Assembly (NCBI GenBank): GCA_910575155.1
Contig: CAJTDX010000022.1
Span: 1-54,033 of the forward strand
From: Lachnospiraceae bacterium
Lineage (GTDB): Bacteria > Bacillota > Clostridia > Lachnospirales > Lachnospiraceae
Reading direction: 5' to 3'
DNA: 54,033 nucleotides
Below, in pieces: positions 16,282 to 25,824 of the stretch. A program made the translations under genes and the position numbers. Position 1 is the first letter of the stretch; each line of letters starts with the position of its first letter. The notes under the pieces are model-generated. The model saw only the letters and a program-made list of their open reading frames with translations. It was not told where the DNA came from and did not search any database.

Positions 16282-18735
16282 TTATGGTACCGGTCTTGCA
16301 ACCATTACAAGACTGCTCTGCGGATAATAGTAACGCAAAGGTTTTTCGAGACGGTAGCCGTCGCCATAGTACATGGAAACATGGTAAATATTCTTATACC
16401 GTCCGTTGGAGTATGACGATCTGTAAAACAGCAGGTCGCCGGGACGAAGGCTGGAAGCGCTGATTCCGCGGTAAGCAATTACCTTTCCAGTCTTTTCCAT
16501 ATGAGCCGCCATGGAGGCGGCGGTAGGCGCCCAGGAGGGAATACCTCCTAAAAGGGCAGTGTCGCAGCCGTAGGCGCGGAACACCAGAGAGCTGCAGTCA
16601 TAATAGCCGCCGCTCATTCTTCTTGCCTGGCTGTATCTGGAACTGTACATGATATTGTAGCCGGTTTTACAGGCATTGATGGCGCGCTGGGAAGCGACGC
16701 TTACCTGGAATTTAAATACATTGCCGTCCACCGTGACGATAATATCCGTATTGCCGCCGCTGTGAGCCGTTACTACGCCGGACCTGCTGACGGTAGCGAC
16801 CGATTTTTTCTTTGAACGGTAACGGATCTGGCTTTGAGAGGAAACGCCGGACAGTTTGATTTTTGTGGTCTTTCCAGGCGCGAGCTTGGCAGAACTGGTA
16901 GTCAGTTTGGGATTGGTCACATGTACGGTATGGCGGATTGTTTTGCCGTCCACCTCAATGGTTACGGTGGATTTACCGGTAGTGTAGCCGGCGGAAACGG
17001 TGCCGTCATGACCAATAGAGACCAAGGATTTTTTTCCGGGTTTCCATGTTACAGTACTGCTGGGGCTGAGTCCGCTCAGGGCGATTTTCTGGGTATGCCC
17101 CAGAGTTACCACAGTACGGGAATATTTTGTTCTGGGATTGGAAACGTTCACAGTGGTCTTGTATTCTTTGGAGGTTTCGTCCGAATAGCTGACTACGGCG
17201 GTTATGGTTGCAGAACCAGTCCTTTTTCCAGTGACGCTTCCCGTGTTTGGATGAACGGAAACCGTTTTAGGATCAGAGGAGTTCCAGACAGTATTTACAA
17301 TTTCAGCGTCGGGCCTGTCCACATTTTTTAATGACAGTTTCTGCCGGGTTTTAACTGCTATGGACGCCTGCTGTTCAACGATTCCGGACCCTACAACTTT
17401 AATGGCGCAGCTTTGCTCGCCGCTGATCCACTGGTTGTTCTTATAAATGTTGTAGCGGGCAGTCAGGGTGGCGGTTCCGGTTTTGCGGGCTGTGATCTGA
17501 CAACTGTTTCCGGAAACAGACAAGTCGGCGATGGAGTCGTCTGACAGATCAAAGGATACGGAGGTATCCGCGGAGACATTTGATAAATAAATATCTGAGC
17601 TGCATCCTTTCATCAAAGTCTGAGAGTTACGGTTCAGTTTGAAATCATTTTTGATAACTGTCACTTTACAGGATTTTTTTGCGCCGGGCACGGAGGCCGT
17701 TATGGTAGCGGTTCCGGTATGTAAGCCGAGAATTTTCCCTTTTTTGCTGACAGACACCACCTTTTTATCCGAAGTGCGATAGGACAGGCTGCCGGCGGGG
17801 TGCGCTTTTGCTTTCAATGCGTAATCGCTGTCGGCAAAGATTGTGATTTCTTCCGTATTCATTTGAACGGAAGGTTTTTTCACTGTGATTTTGCAGGATT
17901 TTTTCAGTCCGTTACAGGTGGCGGTAATAGTAACTTTTCCGGTTTTCTTTGGAGTAACTTTACCAGAAGAATTTACCGCTGCTATCTTTTTATTAGAACT
18001 TTTCCATTTAATGGTGTTCTTTGGCTGAGCGTCGGCCTTAAGCGTCAGGGGATTATTGATATATAAGGTTTTCGATTTTGGCAGGCTCAGAGATGCTTTT
18101 TTAACGGTAACGGTACAGGAAGCGGATACGCCGTTTGCAGCGGCGGTAATAACAGCCGTGCCTGTTTGCTTTGGCGTAATGATTCCCTCGGGACTTATCT
18201 GGACAGTCTCAGAATCGGAGGAAGTCCAGGTTATTGCGCCTGCAGGTGCAGCGACAGCCGTTAATTGCCGGGGCTGGCCAATGTAAACGGTAAGCTCGCT
18301 TTCGCTTAGAGTGAGCGTGTTTGCCACAGTGATTGTGCAGGCAGCGGTTCCGGTAAAGGTGCCCTGTTCTGTTGTAACAGAAGCTGTGGCAGTAATAACG
18401 GCAGTTCCTGCCTGATGCGCTTTGACAAGTCCCTGGTCTGACACAGAAGCGACGTCTTCCTGGCTGGAACTCCAGGTGATCTTTGCGGGAGCAGAAAGGG
18501 AAGTTTTGTCATCGCTGAGGATGGCAGCCGTTAATTGTAAGGTTGACAGAGCGTTGAGGTTATATGTATTGTGATTTAAGTTTACCTTAAGACTTGTTTG
18601 AACATTCTGTTCATCGGAAGACGGATCCTCAGAGATTTGGGAGCCGGACGAAAAGCTGGCTGCCTGAACGCTTATCGGTGTTTCCAATAACATCAGGCAG
18701 CTGAGCAAAAGGGGAATCAGTTTTTTGCATTTCAT
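16282..18735 (-). CDS. secreted cell-wall hydrolase: Big_2 repeats and C-terminal NlpC/P60 domain
   Basis: An 817-residue exported protein. Signal peptide (1-25, MKCKKLIPLLLSCLMLL), then about eight Big_2 immunoglobulin-like repeats (roughly 50-685), recognisable by recurring VTVKK, TAT and SSNKKIAAVNSSGKVTPK motifs, which hold the enzyme away from the cell or bind wall or sugar. The last 130 residues are NlpC/P60: C714 in YYDCSSLV, PGDLLFY, and H785 in IYHVSMYYGDG. This family cuts gamma-D-Glu-diaminoacid bonds in peptidoglycan stems. GGAGG lies before the ATG. Confidence 0.9.
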   Translation of the reverse strand: MKCKKLIPLLLSCLMLLETPISVQAASFSSGSQISEDPSSDEQNVQTSLKVNLNHNTYNLNALSTLQLTAAILSDDKTSLSAPAKITWSSSQEDVASVSDQGLVKAHQAGTAVITATASVTTEQGTFTGTAACTITVANTLTLSESELTVYIGQPRQLTAVAAPAGAITWTSSDSETVQISPEGIITPKQTGTAVITAAANGVSASCTVTVKKASLSLPKSKTLYINNPLTLKADAQPKNTIKWKSSNKKIAAVNSSGKVTPKKTGKVTITATCNGLKKSCKITVKKPSVQMNTEEITIFADSDYALKAKAHPAGSLSYRTSDKKVVSVSKKGKILGLHTGTATITASVPGAKKSCKVTVIKNDFKLNRNSQTLMKGCSSDIYLSNVSADTSVSFDLSDDSIADLSVSGNSCQITARKTGTATLTARYNIYKNNQWISGEQSCAIKVVGSGIVEQQASIAVKTRQKLSLKNVDRPDAEIVNTVWNSSDPKTVSVHPNTGSVTGKRTGSATITAVVSYSDETSKEYKTTVNVSNPRTKYSRTVVTLGHTQKIALSGLSPSSTVTWKPGKKSLVSIGHDGTVSAGYTTGKSTVTIEVDGKTIRHTVHVTNPKLTTSSAKLAPGKTTKIKLSGVSSQSQIRYRSKKKSVATVSRSGVVTAHSGGNTDIIVTVDGNVFKFQVSVASQRAINACKTGYNIMYSSRYSQARRMSGGYYDCSSLVFRAYGCDTALLGGIPSWAPTAASMAAHMEKTGKVIAYRGISASSLRPGDLLFYRSSYSNGRYKNIYHVSMYYGDGYRLEKPLRYYYPQSSLVMVARPVP

Positions 18736-18777
18736 GATAAATTTGCCTCCTGTGTAATTTAATGTAGATTTATACTT

Positions 18778-18806
18778 ATCATAATATCTTTTTGACAGAG
18801 ATGCAA
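18778..18806 (-). promoter_or_regulatory. promoter of the NlpC/P60 gene
   Basis: Minus strand TTGCAT (18806-18801), 17-base spacer, TATGAT (18783-18778), about 45 bases upstream of the ATG. It stands back to back with the nrd promoter. Confidence 0.6.
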
Positions 18807-18848
18807 GAATTATATTAACTTATATGACAGAAAAATATTTTTTTCGGC

Positions 18849-18877
18849 TTGCTTTTTTGAATGGATAATAATATAAT
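18849..18877 (+). promoter_or_regulatory. promoter of nrdDG
   Basis: TTGCTT (18849-18854), 17 bases, TATAAT (18872-18877). Transcription would start near 18884, inside the first NrdR-like box. Confidence 0.65.
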
Positions 18878-18880
18878 GGT

Positions 18881-18927
18881 TGAGCACATTTAGTGTAGGA
18901 ATCTTCAAACGGCACAATATTTAGTCA
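18881..18927 (+). promoter_or_regulatory. pair of NrdR-box-like sites
   Basis: TGAGCACATTTAGTGT (18881-18896) and GCACAATATTTAGTCA (18912-18927) begin 31 bases apart, three helical turns, as known for NrdR tandem boxes. Against ACACWATATATWGTGT they match 10 and 12 of 16 positions. They lie directly after the -10. The protein NrdR itself is not in the window. Confidence 0.5.
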
Positions 18928-18943
18928 TTTCGGAGGCGAGAAC

Positions 18944-21106
18944 ATGAAAATTATCAAAAGAAGCGGTAAAGAAGCCGGGTTCGATGGGAGTAAGATTGTA
19001 GAAGCAGTTGCAAAAGCGAATCAGGAAGTGGCGGAGAGCGACAGGCTTTCAGGCGAACAGGTAGAAGCTATTGCACAGCGTATTTCGGAAATCTGCGGAA
19101 CCATGGAGCGAATCTATAACGTAGAAGAGATTCAGGATATGGTGGAAAATGAAATTATGGGTTACAAAGCTTTTGAGGTGGCAAGGAAATATATTACCTA
19201 CCGTTACAAACGCGCCCTGGTGCGCAAATCCAATTCGACAGACCAGCAGATTCTGAGTCTGATTGAATGTAATAATGAAGAAATCAAACAGGAAAATTCC
19301 AATAAAAATCCAATTGTGAACAGCGTACAGCGCGATTATATGGCAGGCGAGGTCAGCAAAGATATCACGAAAAGATTTTTGCTGCCGGAAGAGATTGTCC
19401 GCGCACATGAGGAGGGAATTATTCATTTCCATGACGCGGATTATTTTGCGCAGCATATGCATAACTGCTGTCTGGTAAATCTGGAGGACATGCTTCAAAA
19501 TGGAACGGTGATCAGCGAGACTATGATCGAATGTCCCAAAAGTTTTTCTACGGCATGTAATGTGGCAACCCAGGCCATTGCGCAGATTGCCAGTTCCCAG
19601 TACGGAGGACAGAGTATCACACTGTCTCATCTGGCGCCTTTTGTGGACGTGAGCCGCCAGAAGTTAAGGAGAGTGGTGCGCAAGGAATTTATGTCGGCGG
19701 GACTGCCGCTGTCGGAAGATAAAGTGAATGAAGTGGCGGAAATGCGGGTGAAGGAAGAAATCCGCAGAGGCGTCCAGATGATCCAGTACCAGGTGATTAC
19801 ATTAATGACAACCAATGGGCAGGCGCCGTTCGTGACCGTATTTATGTATTTGAATGAGGTGGAGGAAGGCCGTCTTCGGGATGACCTTGCCATGGTCATC
19901 AAAGAGATGCTGCTTCAGAGGATGCAGGGGGTCAAGAATGAGAAAGGAGTCTATATTACGCCTGCTTTTCCAAAGCTTATTTATGTTCTGGAAGAAAATA
20001 ACATCAGGAAAGGAAGCCGTTACTGGGAACTGACGAGGCTGGCGGCAAAATGCACTGCGAAGCGCATGGTGCCGGATTATATTTCTGAGAAAATCATGAA
20101 AGAAAATAAAGAGGGAAATTGTTATCCGTGCATGGGCTGCCGTTCTTTTTTGACCGTTTATCGGGATGAGAATCATAAACCTAAGTTCTACGGCAGATTT
20201 AACCAGGGCGTGGTAACGCTGAATCTGGTAGATGTCGCATGTTCTTCCAAAGGAGATCTGAACAAATTCTGGGATATTTTTGAGGAACGTCTGCAGCTAT
20301 GCAAAGAAGCGCTGATGCTCAGGCATGAGCGGCTAAAAGGGACGCTGTCGGATGTGGCGCCTATTTTGTGGCAGTATGGAGCTTTGGCCCGTCTGAACAA
20401 AGGAGAGGTGATAGACGAGCTGCTGTATCATGGGTATTCTACCATTTCTTTGGGATATGCGGGGCTATGTGAATGCGTCCGGTATATGACCGGGAAATCT
20501 CATACGAATCCGGAAGCCACTCCCTTTGCACTGGAAATAATGGAATATATGAATCAGGCGTGCAGAACATGGGCAAAAGAAACGGATATTGCATTCAGTC
20601 TGTATGGTACGCCGCTGGAGTCCACGACTTACAAGTTTGCAAAATGCCTGCAGCGGCGTTTTGGAGTAATAGAGGGAGTGACTGACCGGAGTTATATTAC
20701 CAACAGTTATCACATTCACGTGACAGAGGAGATTGACGCGTTCCGTAAGCTGACATTTGAAGCGCAGTTTCAGAAATTATCTCCGGGAGGCGCGGTCAGC
20801 TATGTGGAAGTACCGAATATGCAGGGAAATATCGACGCTGTGCTCACGGTAATGCAGCACATTTATGACAATATCATGTATGGGGAGTTAAATACCAAGA
20901 GCGACTACTGTCAGGTATGCGGCTATGAAGGAGAAATTAAGATCGTCGCTGACAGACATGCCAAGCTGGTATGGGAATGCCCCAATTGCCGGAATCAGGA
21001 TGAAGATCAGATGAATGTCGCCCGCCGGACCTGCGGGTATATCGGGACACAGTTCTGGAATCAGGGGAGAACGCAGGAAATACAGGAAAGGGTCATGCAT
21101 CTGTAA
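18944..21106 (+). CDS. nrdD: anaerobic ribonucleoside-triphosphate reductase (class III)
   Basis: It converts ribonucleoside triphosphates into deoxyribonucleotides without oxygen, using a glycyl radical. The 720-residue product has an ATP-cone at residues 1-95 (IIKRSGKEAGFDGSKIVEAV), a ten-stranded barrel core and a conserved CMGCRSFLTVY. A C-terminal zinc site follows (CQVC, CPNC), then the radical motif RRTCGYIG with Gly698. The start ATG follows GGAGG. The activating enzyme gene overlaps its stop. Oxygen sensitivity fits a strict anaerobe. Confidence 0.97.
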   Translation: MKIIKRSGKEAGFDGSKIVEAVAKANQEVAESDRLSGEQVEAIAQRISEICGTMERIYNVEEIQDMVENEIMGYKAFEVARKYITYRYKRALVRKSNSTDQQILSLIECNNEEIKQENSNKNPIVNSVQRDYMAGEVSKDITKRFLLPEEIVRAHEEGIIHFHDADYFAQHMHNCCLVNLEDMLQNGTVISETMIECPKSFSTACNVATQAIAQIASSQYGGQSITLSHLAPFVDVSRQKLRRVVRKEFMSAGLPLSEDKVNEVAEMRVKEEIRRGVQMIQYQVITLMTTNGQAPFVTVFMYLNEVEEGRLRDDLAMVIKEMLLQRMQGVKNEKGVYITPAFPKLIYVLEENNIRKGSRYWELTRLAAKCTAKRMVPDYISEKIMKENKEGNCYPCMGCRSFLTVYRDENHKPKFYGRFNQGVVTLNLVDVACSSKGDLNKFWDIFEERLQLCKEALMLRHERLKGTLSDVAPILWQYGALARLNKGEVIDELLYHGYSTISLGYAGLCECVRYMTGKSHTNPEATPFALEIMEYMNQACRTWAKETDIAFSLYGTPLESTTYKFAKCLQRRFGVIEGVTDRSYITNSYHIHVTEEIDAFRKLTFEAQFQKLSPGGAVSYVEVPNMQGNIDAVLTVMQHIYDNIMYGELNTKSDYCQVCGYEGEIKIVADRHAKLVWECPNCRNQDEDQMNVARRTCGYIGTQFWNQGRTQEIQERVMHL

Positions 21107-21630
21107 TGAATTATGGGGAAATCAAAAGGACAGACGTTGCCAATGGACCAGGCGTGAGGGTCACTTTGTTTGTGTCAGGATGCAGCCATCATTGTAAAGG
21201 CTGTTTCAACCCGGAAACATGGGATTTTTCTTATGGACAGGAGTTTACCGCCGATACAGAAGAGGAATTGTTAAAGCTGCTGCAGCCGGAACACATAGCC
21301 GGATTGACGCTGCTGGGCGGAGAGCCTTTTGAGCCTTCCAGCCAGCGGCGCCTGCTGCCTTTTCTCAGGAAGGTAAAGGAGCGTTATCCCGAAAAAACGA
21401 TTTGGTGTTATACAGGCTATCTGCTGGATCAGGAATTGTGGAAAGAAAGCCGCGCCAGATGCGAGGTCACAGACGAAATGCTGTCCCTTATAGACGTGCT
21501 GGTGGATGGAGAATTTATGCAGGAACAGAAAAATATAGCTCTGCGTTTCCGGGGTTCAAAGAATCAGAGGCTGATTGATCTGCCAGAGAGCAGAACGCAG
21601 AAAAAAGTGTGTTTGTATGAGTTTCCGTAA
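21106..21630 (+). CDS. nrdG: anaerobic ribonucleotide reductase activating protein (radical SAM)
   Basis: It makes the glycyl radical on NrdD using S-adenosylmethionine and a 4Fe-4S cluster. The cluster ligands are C26, C30 and C33 (CSHHCKGC), followed by GGEPFEP, a SAM-contact motif. Length 174 is usual for the family. It starts inside the nrdD stop codon (TAATG), showing translational coupling. Confidence 0.96.
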   Translation: MNYGEIKRTDVANGPGVRVTLFVSGCSHHCKGCFNPETWDFSYGQEFTADTEEELLKLLQPEHIAGLTLLGGEPFEPSSQRRLLPFLRKVKERYPEKTIWCYTGYLLDQELWKESRARCEVTDEMLSLIDVLVDGEFMQEQKNIALRFRGSKNQRLIDLPESRTQKKVCLYEFP

Positions 21631-21730
21631 GACAATCATGCATAAGCTTAAGAAAAGAATAAGAAATTATTTGCAAAATATCATATCTTTTGTAAGCAGC
21701 AGGAGATAAAATAGAAAAGGAAAACAGTAT

Positions 21731-22135
21731 ATGAGAATTGAGGATAAATTTTGGGGAAAAGAATATTATAAGATCATGATGGTGAGCCTTGTGCCGGACA
21801 AATGCAATCTCTTAAAGGGATCAGAGGAAGAGAAACGGCTGGCTGAGATTCTTAAGGATGATTACAGCATCAGCAGATATGAGAAAATGCTGCAGCTTGT
21901 AATAAAAGAAAAGGTGGCGCATGAGGATCAGGATTTCTGTTTTCGTCTGTTTTCACTGGATTTTCTGAAAGAGGCGTTTGAACATGGGAAGGACAAGGTC
22001 ACAGGTTCTTATCTCAGAGACATACAGGGAACCATGCAGAAAGTGTTTGTGTCCATTTATCCTCGAAAGCTGACCAGACAGATGGGACTGGAAGAGTTTA
22101 TGATTTATGTATCTGGCGGTCCGTCCGGTCAGTAA
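21731..22135 (+). CDS. hypothetical protein, 134 aa
   Basis: Stands alone after nrdG with AAAGGAAA before the ATG. The product is soluble and alpha/beta in character, with charged helices (EEEKRLAEILKDDYSISRYEKML) and a strand-like end (LEEFMIYVSGGPSGQ). No family recognised; no clear catalytic residues. Confidence 0.6.
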   Translation: MRIEDKFWGKEYYKIMMVSLVPDKCNLLKGSEEEKRLAEILKDDYSISRYEKMLQLVIKEKVAHEDQDFCFRLFSLDFLKEAFEHGKDKVTGSYLRDIQGTMQKVFVSIYPRKLTRQMGLEEFMIYVSGGPSGQ

Positions 22136-22226
22136 TCAGACTGTCTTTTGTCCTTGTATCGGAAGCAATTATTTTACGTGAACCGGGAATAAGTTTTATA
22201 TATTTTTGAGAAATTGAGGGATGGAT

Positions 22227-23717
22227 ATGCGAAGAAGAAAACAGAAGAGAAGACTGAAGATAATCCTGGCAAGTATTTTAGGCGTGTTTTTGCTGTTGGC
22301 GGCGGTGTATCTTTTCATGGGATATTATTTCAGCAGCCATTTTTTCTTCCGCACCAAAATCAACGGATGGAAGGTAGGCGGCATGGATTTGCCGGCTGCC
22401 GAGCAGAAAGTGGGAGACGGCGTGGAAGGTTATCTTCTGACTGTTTTCGACCGGGATGGAGAGAAGCATCATATATATGGAGAGGATATTGGCTGCAGCT
22501 ATGTGCCGGACGGCTCGGTAGAGAAGCTGTTAAAAAGGCAGGAACCCTTCCGTTGGCCGGTAATGCTGTTCGATCCCCCAAAAGCCGATGTTCCAATTAC
22601 TATGGAATATGAAGAAGAGCTGATTTCCAAGGCAGTGTCAGCGCTGAGCTGTTTTCGTAAAGAAAATATAACGGAGCCGGAAAATGCCCGTATCGAATTG
22701 GGGGAAGACGGTTATTACATAGAACCTGAGGTTCCCGGAAATCATATGATTTATGAAAATGTGCTTGCGAAAGTGCGGCAGGCGGTATCGGCGGGAAATA
22801 CCTCGGTGGAGCTTACAGATGAGGATTATGTCAAGCCTGAATATACCAGCGAGAGTCCGGAAATTACCCAGGTAATGGAGCGGATTAATGCTTATGAGAA
22901 CGCTGAGATCAATTATCAGATCAAAGATTATGAAGAAAAACTGGATAAGAAGCAGATACGTGAATTTTTAAAGGTGGAAGGTTTTTCTGTATCGGTTATT
23001 GAGGAAAAGATTGAGGCTTATGTCCAGGCTCTTGCCAGCAAATACAATACATATGCAGATGTGCGCTCTTTTAAGACGTCTTCCGGTGATACGATCGAAA
23101 TCGGCGGAGGCGATTACGGCTGGATTGTGGACAAACCCGCAGAATTTGAACAAATTAAGGCAGACTTAGAGGCTGGGAAACCCGTTAACAGAGAGCCGCT
23201 GTATTCCCAGAGGCCGTTTGTGGAAGGGAAGGACGATATCGGAACGACATATGTGGAGATTGATTATACCAAACAGCATATGTGGTATTATGAGAAGGGC
23301 GAGCTTGTGGTGGAGAGCGATATTGTGACGGGAAATATCAGCAGAAGTAACGGATCTCCCGACGGCGTGTTTAAAATCGTATACAAAGACAGCCCGGCAG
23401 TGCTGAAAGGAGAGGACTATGAGTCGGATGTGACGTATTTTATGCCGTTTGCCTATAATGTGGGAATCCATGACGCTTCCTGGAGAAATGGCAAATTCGG
23501 CGGTGACATTTATAAGACCAGCGGTTCTCATGGCTGTATCAACGCTCCTCTTGAAGTAGCTCAGAAAATATATGAAACTATTAAGGTTGGTACGCCGGTA
23601 ATTGCTTTTTACCGGGAGCCAGTGGAGCTGTCAGCGGAAAATGCCAAGATTTCCAATGCGTTTTCTTATGTAGATCCGGAGAAAGAAGATTCAAAGGGAC
23701 AGCCGCCGGCAGAATAA
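22227..23717 (+). CDS. membrane-anchored L,D-transpeptidase (YkuD) with peptidoglycan-binding domain
   Basis: It forms meso-DAP to meso-DAP (3-3) cross-links, or attaches proteins, in peptidoglycan outside the membrane. A single membrane segment lies at about residues 12-32 (IILASILGVFLLLAAVYLF) behind a very basic start. Residues about 60-300 form the putative peptidoglycan-binding part, with repeats starting INGWKVGG. The C-terminal catalytic domain has HMWYYEKGELV, FMPFAYNVGIHD and SHGCIN with Cys437. I take the ATG at 22227, not 22221, because GAGGG sits directly before the earlier one. Confidence 0.9.
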   Translation: MRRRKQKRRLKIILASILGVFLLLAAVYLFMGYYFSSHFFFRTKINGWKVGGMDLPAAEQKVGDGVEGYLLTVFDRDGEKHHIYGEDIGCSYVPDGSVEKLLKRQEPFRWPVMLFDPPKADVPITMEYEEELISKAVSALSCFRKENITEPENARIELGEDGYYIEPEVPGNHMIYENVLAKVRQAVSAGNTSVELTDEDYVKPEYTSESPEITQVMERINAYENAEINYQIKDYEEKLDKKQIREFLKVEGFSVSVIEEKIEAYVQALASKYNTYADVRSFKTSSGDTIEIGGGDYGWIVDKPAEFEQIKADLEAGKPVNREPLYSQRPFVEGKDDIGTTYVEIDYTKQHMWYYEKGELVVESDIVTGNISRSNGSPDGVFKIVYKDSPAVLKGEDYESDVTYFMPFAYNVGIHDASWRNGKFGGDIYKTSGSHGCINAPLEVAQKIYETIKVGTPVIAFYREPVELSAENAKISNAFSYVDPEKEDSKGQPPAE

Positions 23718-23760
23718 GCAGAGCTTATTTAATGCCTCAAGAGAAAAGGGAGAATGAACG

Positions 23761-24774
23761 ATGGATATTTATGGAACCATTGGCCCGGCCTGCGCCGATC
23801 GCAGAAGCCTTATGGAAATGTTTCGGCAGGGCATGACGGGAATACGGTTAAACCTTTCCCATACAGGATTGTCAGCCTGCCGGGAATGGACAGATCAAAT
23901 AAGAACAGCAGCCGAAGCTGTGGGCGTTCGCCCGCAGCTTCTTGTGGATTTACAGGGGCCGGAGCTTCGGATTGGAAGTTTAAAGGCGCCCTTAAAGCTG
24001 CAGGAAAAAGAGAGAATTATATTAAAATCTCATAAAGGAAAGACATTGGAAGAAGAAGGAACGGTACTGATACCGGAAGAGTTTTTTTCTGTGTCAGAGG
24101 CAGAACAGCAGATTTTGCTGGATGATGGAAAAATCCTATTACATGTGGAAGAGGCTGCCGCCGAGCAGATCATCTGCACGGTCAGACGCGGAGGAATCCT
24201 CACCTCCAGAAAAAGCATTGCAATTCCCGGAGTGGAACTTAAGCTCCCCACGCTGACGGAAAGTGATCGGGAAAATATCCGCAAGGCGAAAGAACACGGC
24301 GTTACCGGGGTTATGCTGCCGTTTGTACGTTCTTACAGGGATTTACAGAATTTAAAACAGGAATTAATGGACGCCGATGCAGAGGAACTGAAAATATTTG
24401 CAAAAATAGAAACCATGGAGGGGGTGAAAAATCTCAGATCTTTTTTGGCTTATGCAGATCAGATTGTGATTGCAAGGGGAGATCTGGGAAATTCTATGCC
24501 ATTGTGGGAGCTTCCGCCAGTACAGGCAGAAATTGCCAGTGTGTGCAGGGACAGGAGAAAGCCTTTTATGGTGGTAACGCAGATGCTTGCTTCCATGGAG
24601 AACAGCAGAGTGCCTACGCGTGCGGAGGTTTCAGATATTTTCCAGGCAGTGATCCAGGGAGCGTCCAGTGTGATGGTGACAGGAGAAACAGCGTCTGGAA
24701 AATATCCGCTGGAAGCAATGAAATACCTCTGCCGTACTGTAGAGAGTGCGCAGAGGTATTTAAGATGCAAATGA
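23761..24774 (+). CDS. pyruvate kinase-like protein lacking the C-terminal domain
   Basis: Pyruvate kinase transfers phosphate from phosphoenolpyruvate to ADP. The 337-residue product keeps core motifs: GTIGPA, GMTGIRLNLSH, DLQGPELRIG, KIETMEGVKNL, IARGDLG and TQMLASMENSRVPTRAEVSDI. Usual enzymes have about 470-580 residues. Here the C-terminal allosteric/tetramer domain (about 130 residues) is missing and the end YLCRTVESAQRYLRCK is complete with a stop, so it is shortened rather than cut. It could be an active compact enzyme or a paralog with another task. GGGAG lies before the ATG. Confidence 0.82.
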   Translation: MDIYGTIGPACADRRSLMEMFRQGMTGIRLNLSHTGLSACREWTDQIRTAAEAVGVRPQLLVDLQGPELRIGSLKAPLKLQEKERIILKSHKGKTLEEEGTVLIPEEFFSVSEAEQQILLDDGKILLHVEEAAAEQIICTVRRGGILTSRKSIAIPGVELKLPTLTESDRENIRKAKEHGVTGVMLPFVRSYRDLQNLKQELMDADAEELKIFAKIETMEGVKNLRSFLAYADQIVIARGDLGNSMPLWELPPVQAEIASVCRDRRKPFMVVTQMLASMENSRVPTRAEVSDIFQAVIQGASSVMVTGETASGKYPLEAMKYLCRTVESAQRYLRCK

Positions 24775-24780
24775 TTTGAT

Positions 24781-25647
24781 TTATGATTCAGACGATTCCC
24801 ATCTTCCGCTGGCGCCGCAGGGCAGTATCAGGCCGCTGGAAGAAACAGGAAGCCCGATTTCCTGGGCGTCAATAGTTCCTTTAAGATCTCCAAGCTCAGT
24901 TCCCAGCATATAGGCAAGCACGGCGGGCTGAAGCCCGGTAGTGTAAGAGTTGATCAGAAAGAAGAGCGGCTGATCGGTAAGAAGCTGTGTACAGAGCTTT
25001 ACCAGCGGATAGACTGCGTCCTCAATTTTCCAGATTTCTCCTTTGGGGCCTCTGCCGTAGGAAGGGGGATCCATAATAATGGCGTCATAGTGATTGTTTC
25101 GCCGGATTTCCCGTTCTGCGAATTTTACACAGTCGTCAACGATCCAGCGGATGGGAGCTTCTCCAAGATGGGAGGCAATGGCGTTCTCTTTTGCCCAGTT
25201 TACCATGCCTTTAGAGGCGTCCACATGTGTGACGGCGGCCCCTGCTGCTGCGGCTGCCAGAGTAGCGCCGCCGGTATAGGCAAAGAGGTTCAGTACTTTG
25301 ACGGGGCGTTTTGCCTGACGTATTTTTTTACTGAACCAGTCCCAGTTTACCGCCTGCTCCGGAAATAATCCGGTATGTTTGAAGCTGAAGGGCTTTAAGC
25401 GGAATGTAAGAGAATGATAATGGATTTCCCATTGCTGCGGAAGGTTAATAAATTCCCATTCACCGCCGCCCTTTTTGCTGCGGTGATAATGTCCGTTTTT
25501 CTGTTTCCATCCCGGATGTTTTCTGGTTGTGTCCCAGATGACCTGAGGATCTGGCCGTACCAGTATATAATCTGCCCAGCGTTCCAGTTTCTCGCCTTTT
25601 GAGCAGTCGATGACTTCATAATCGTTCCAATTATCTGCAATCCACAT
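24781..25647 (-). CDS. class I SAM-dependent methyltransferase, probably RNA-modifying
   Basis: It resembles the RlmI/RlmK type of rRNA cytosine or guanine methyltransferases. The SAM-binding motif LNLFAYTGGATLAAAAAG is at about residues 119-136, followed by HVDAS and the catalytic-loop motif MDPPSYGRG near 195-205. No PUA or THUMP domain is seen, so substrate is unsure. It converges on the pyruvate kinase gene with only 6 bases between their stops, so those genes terminate toward each other. Confidence 0.78.
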   Translation of the reverse strand: MWIADNWNDYEVIDCSKGEKLERWADYILVRPDPQVIWDTTRKHPGWKQKNGHYHRSKKGGGEWEFINLPQQWEIHYHSLTFRLKPFSFKHTGLFPEQAVNWDWFSKKIRQAKRPVKVLNLFAYTGGATLAAAAAGAAVTHVDASKGMVNWAKENAIASHLGEAPIRWIVDDCVKFAEREIRRNNHYDAIIMDPPSYGRGPKGEIWKIEDAVYPLVKLCTQLLTDQPLFFLINSYTTGLQPAVLAYMLGTELGDLKGTIDAQEIGLPVSSSGLILPCGASGRWESSES

Positions 25648-25755
25648 CGGTTTTTCCTTTCTTAATTTGGTTCACAAGTATTTTACCGCTTTTTGTATAT
25701 CAGGAATTATTATATCCCAGGAAAAAATCACCGTCAACTGAATTTGCCGCTTCTC

Positions 25756-25784
25756 TTGCAATAAAAACAGAAATTGCGTATAAT
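25756..25784 (+). promoter_or_regulatory. promoter of lgt
   Basis: TTGCAA (25756-25761), 17-base spacer, TATAAT (25779-25784), 40 bases before the start codon. Confidence 0.7.
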
Positions 25785-25824
25785 CGAAACGGTACAGAAA
25801 ATATGTAAATAGAAAGGAAAAAAA

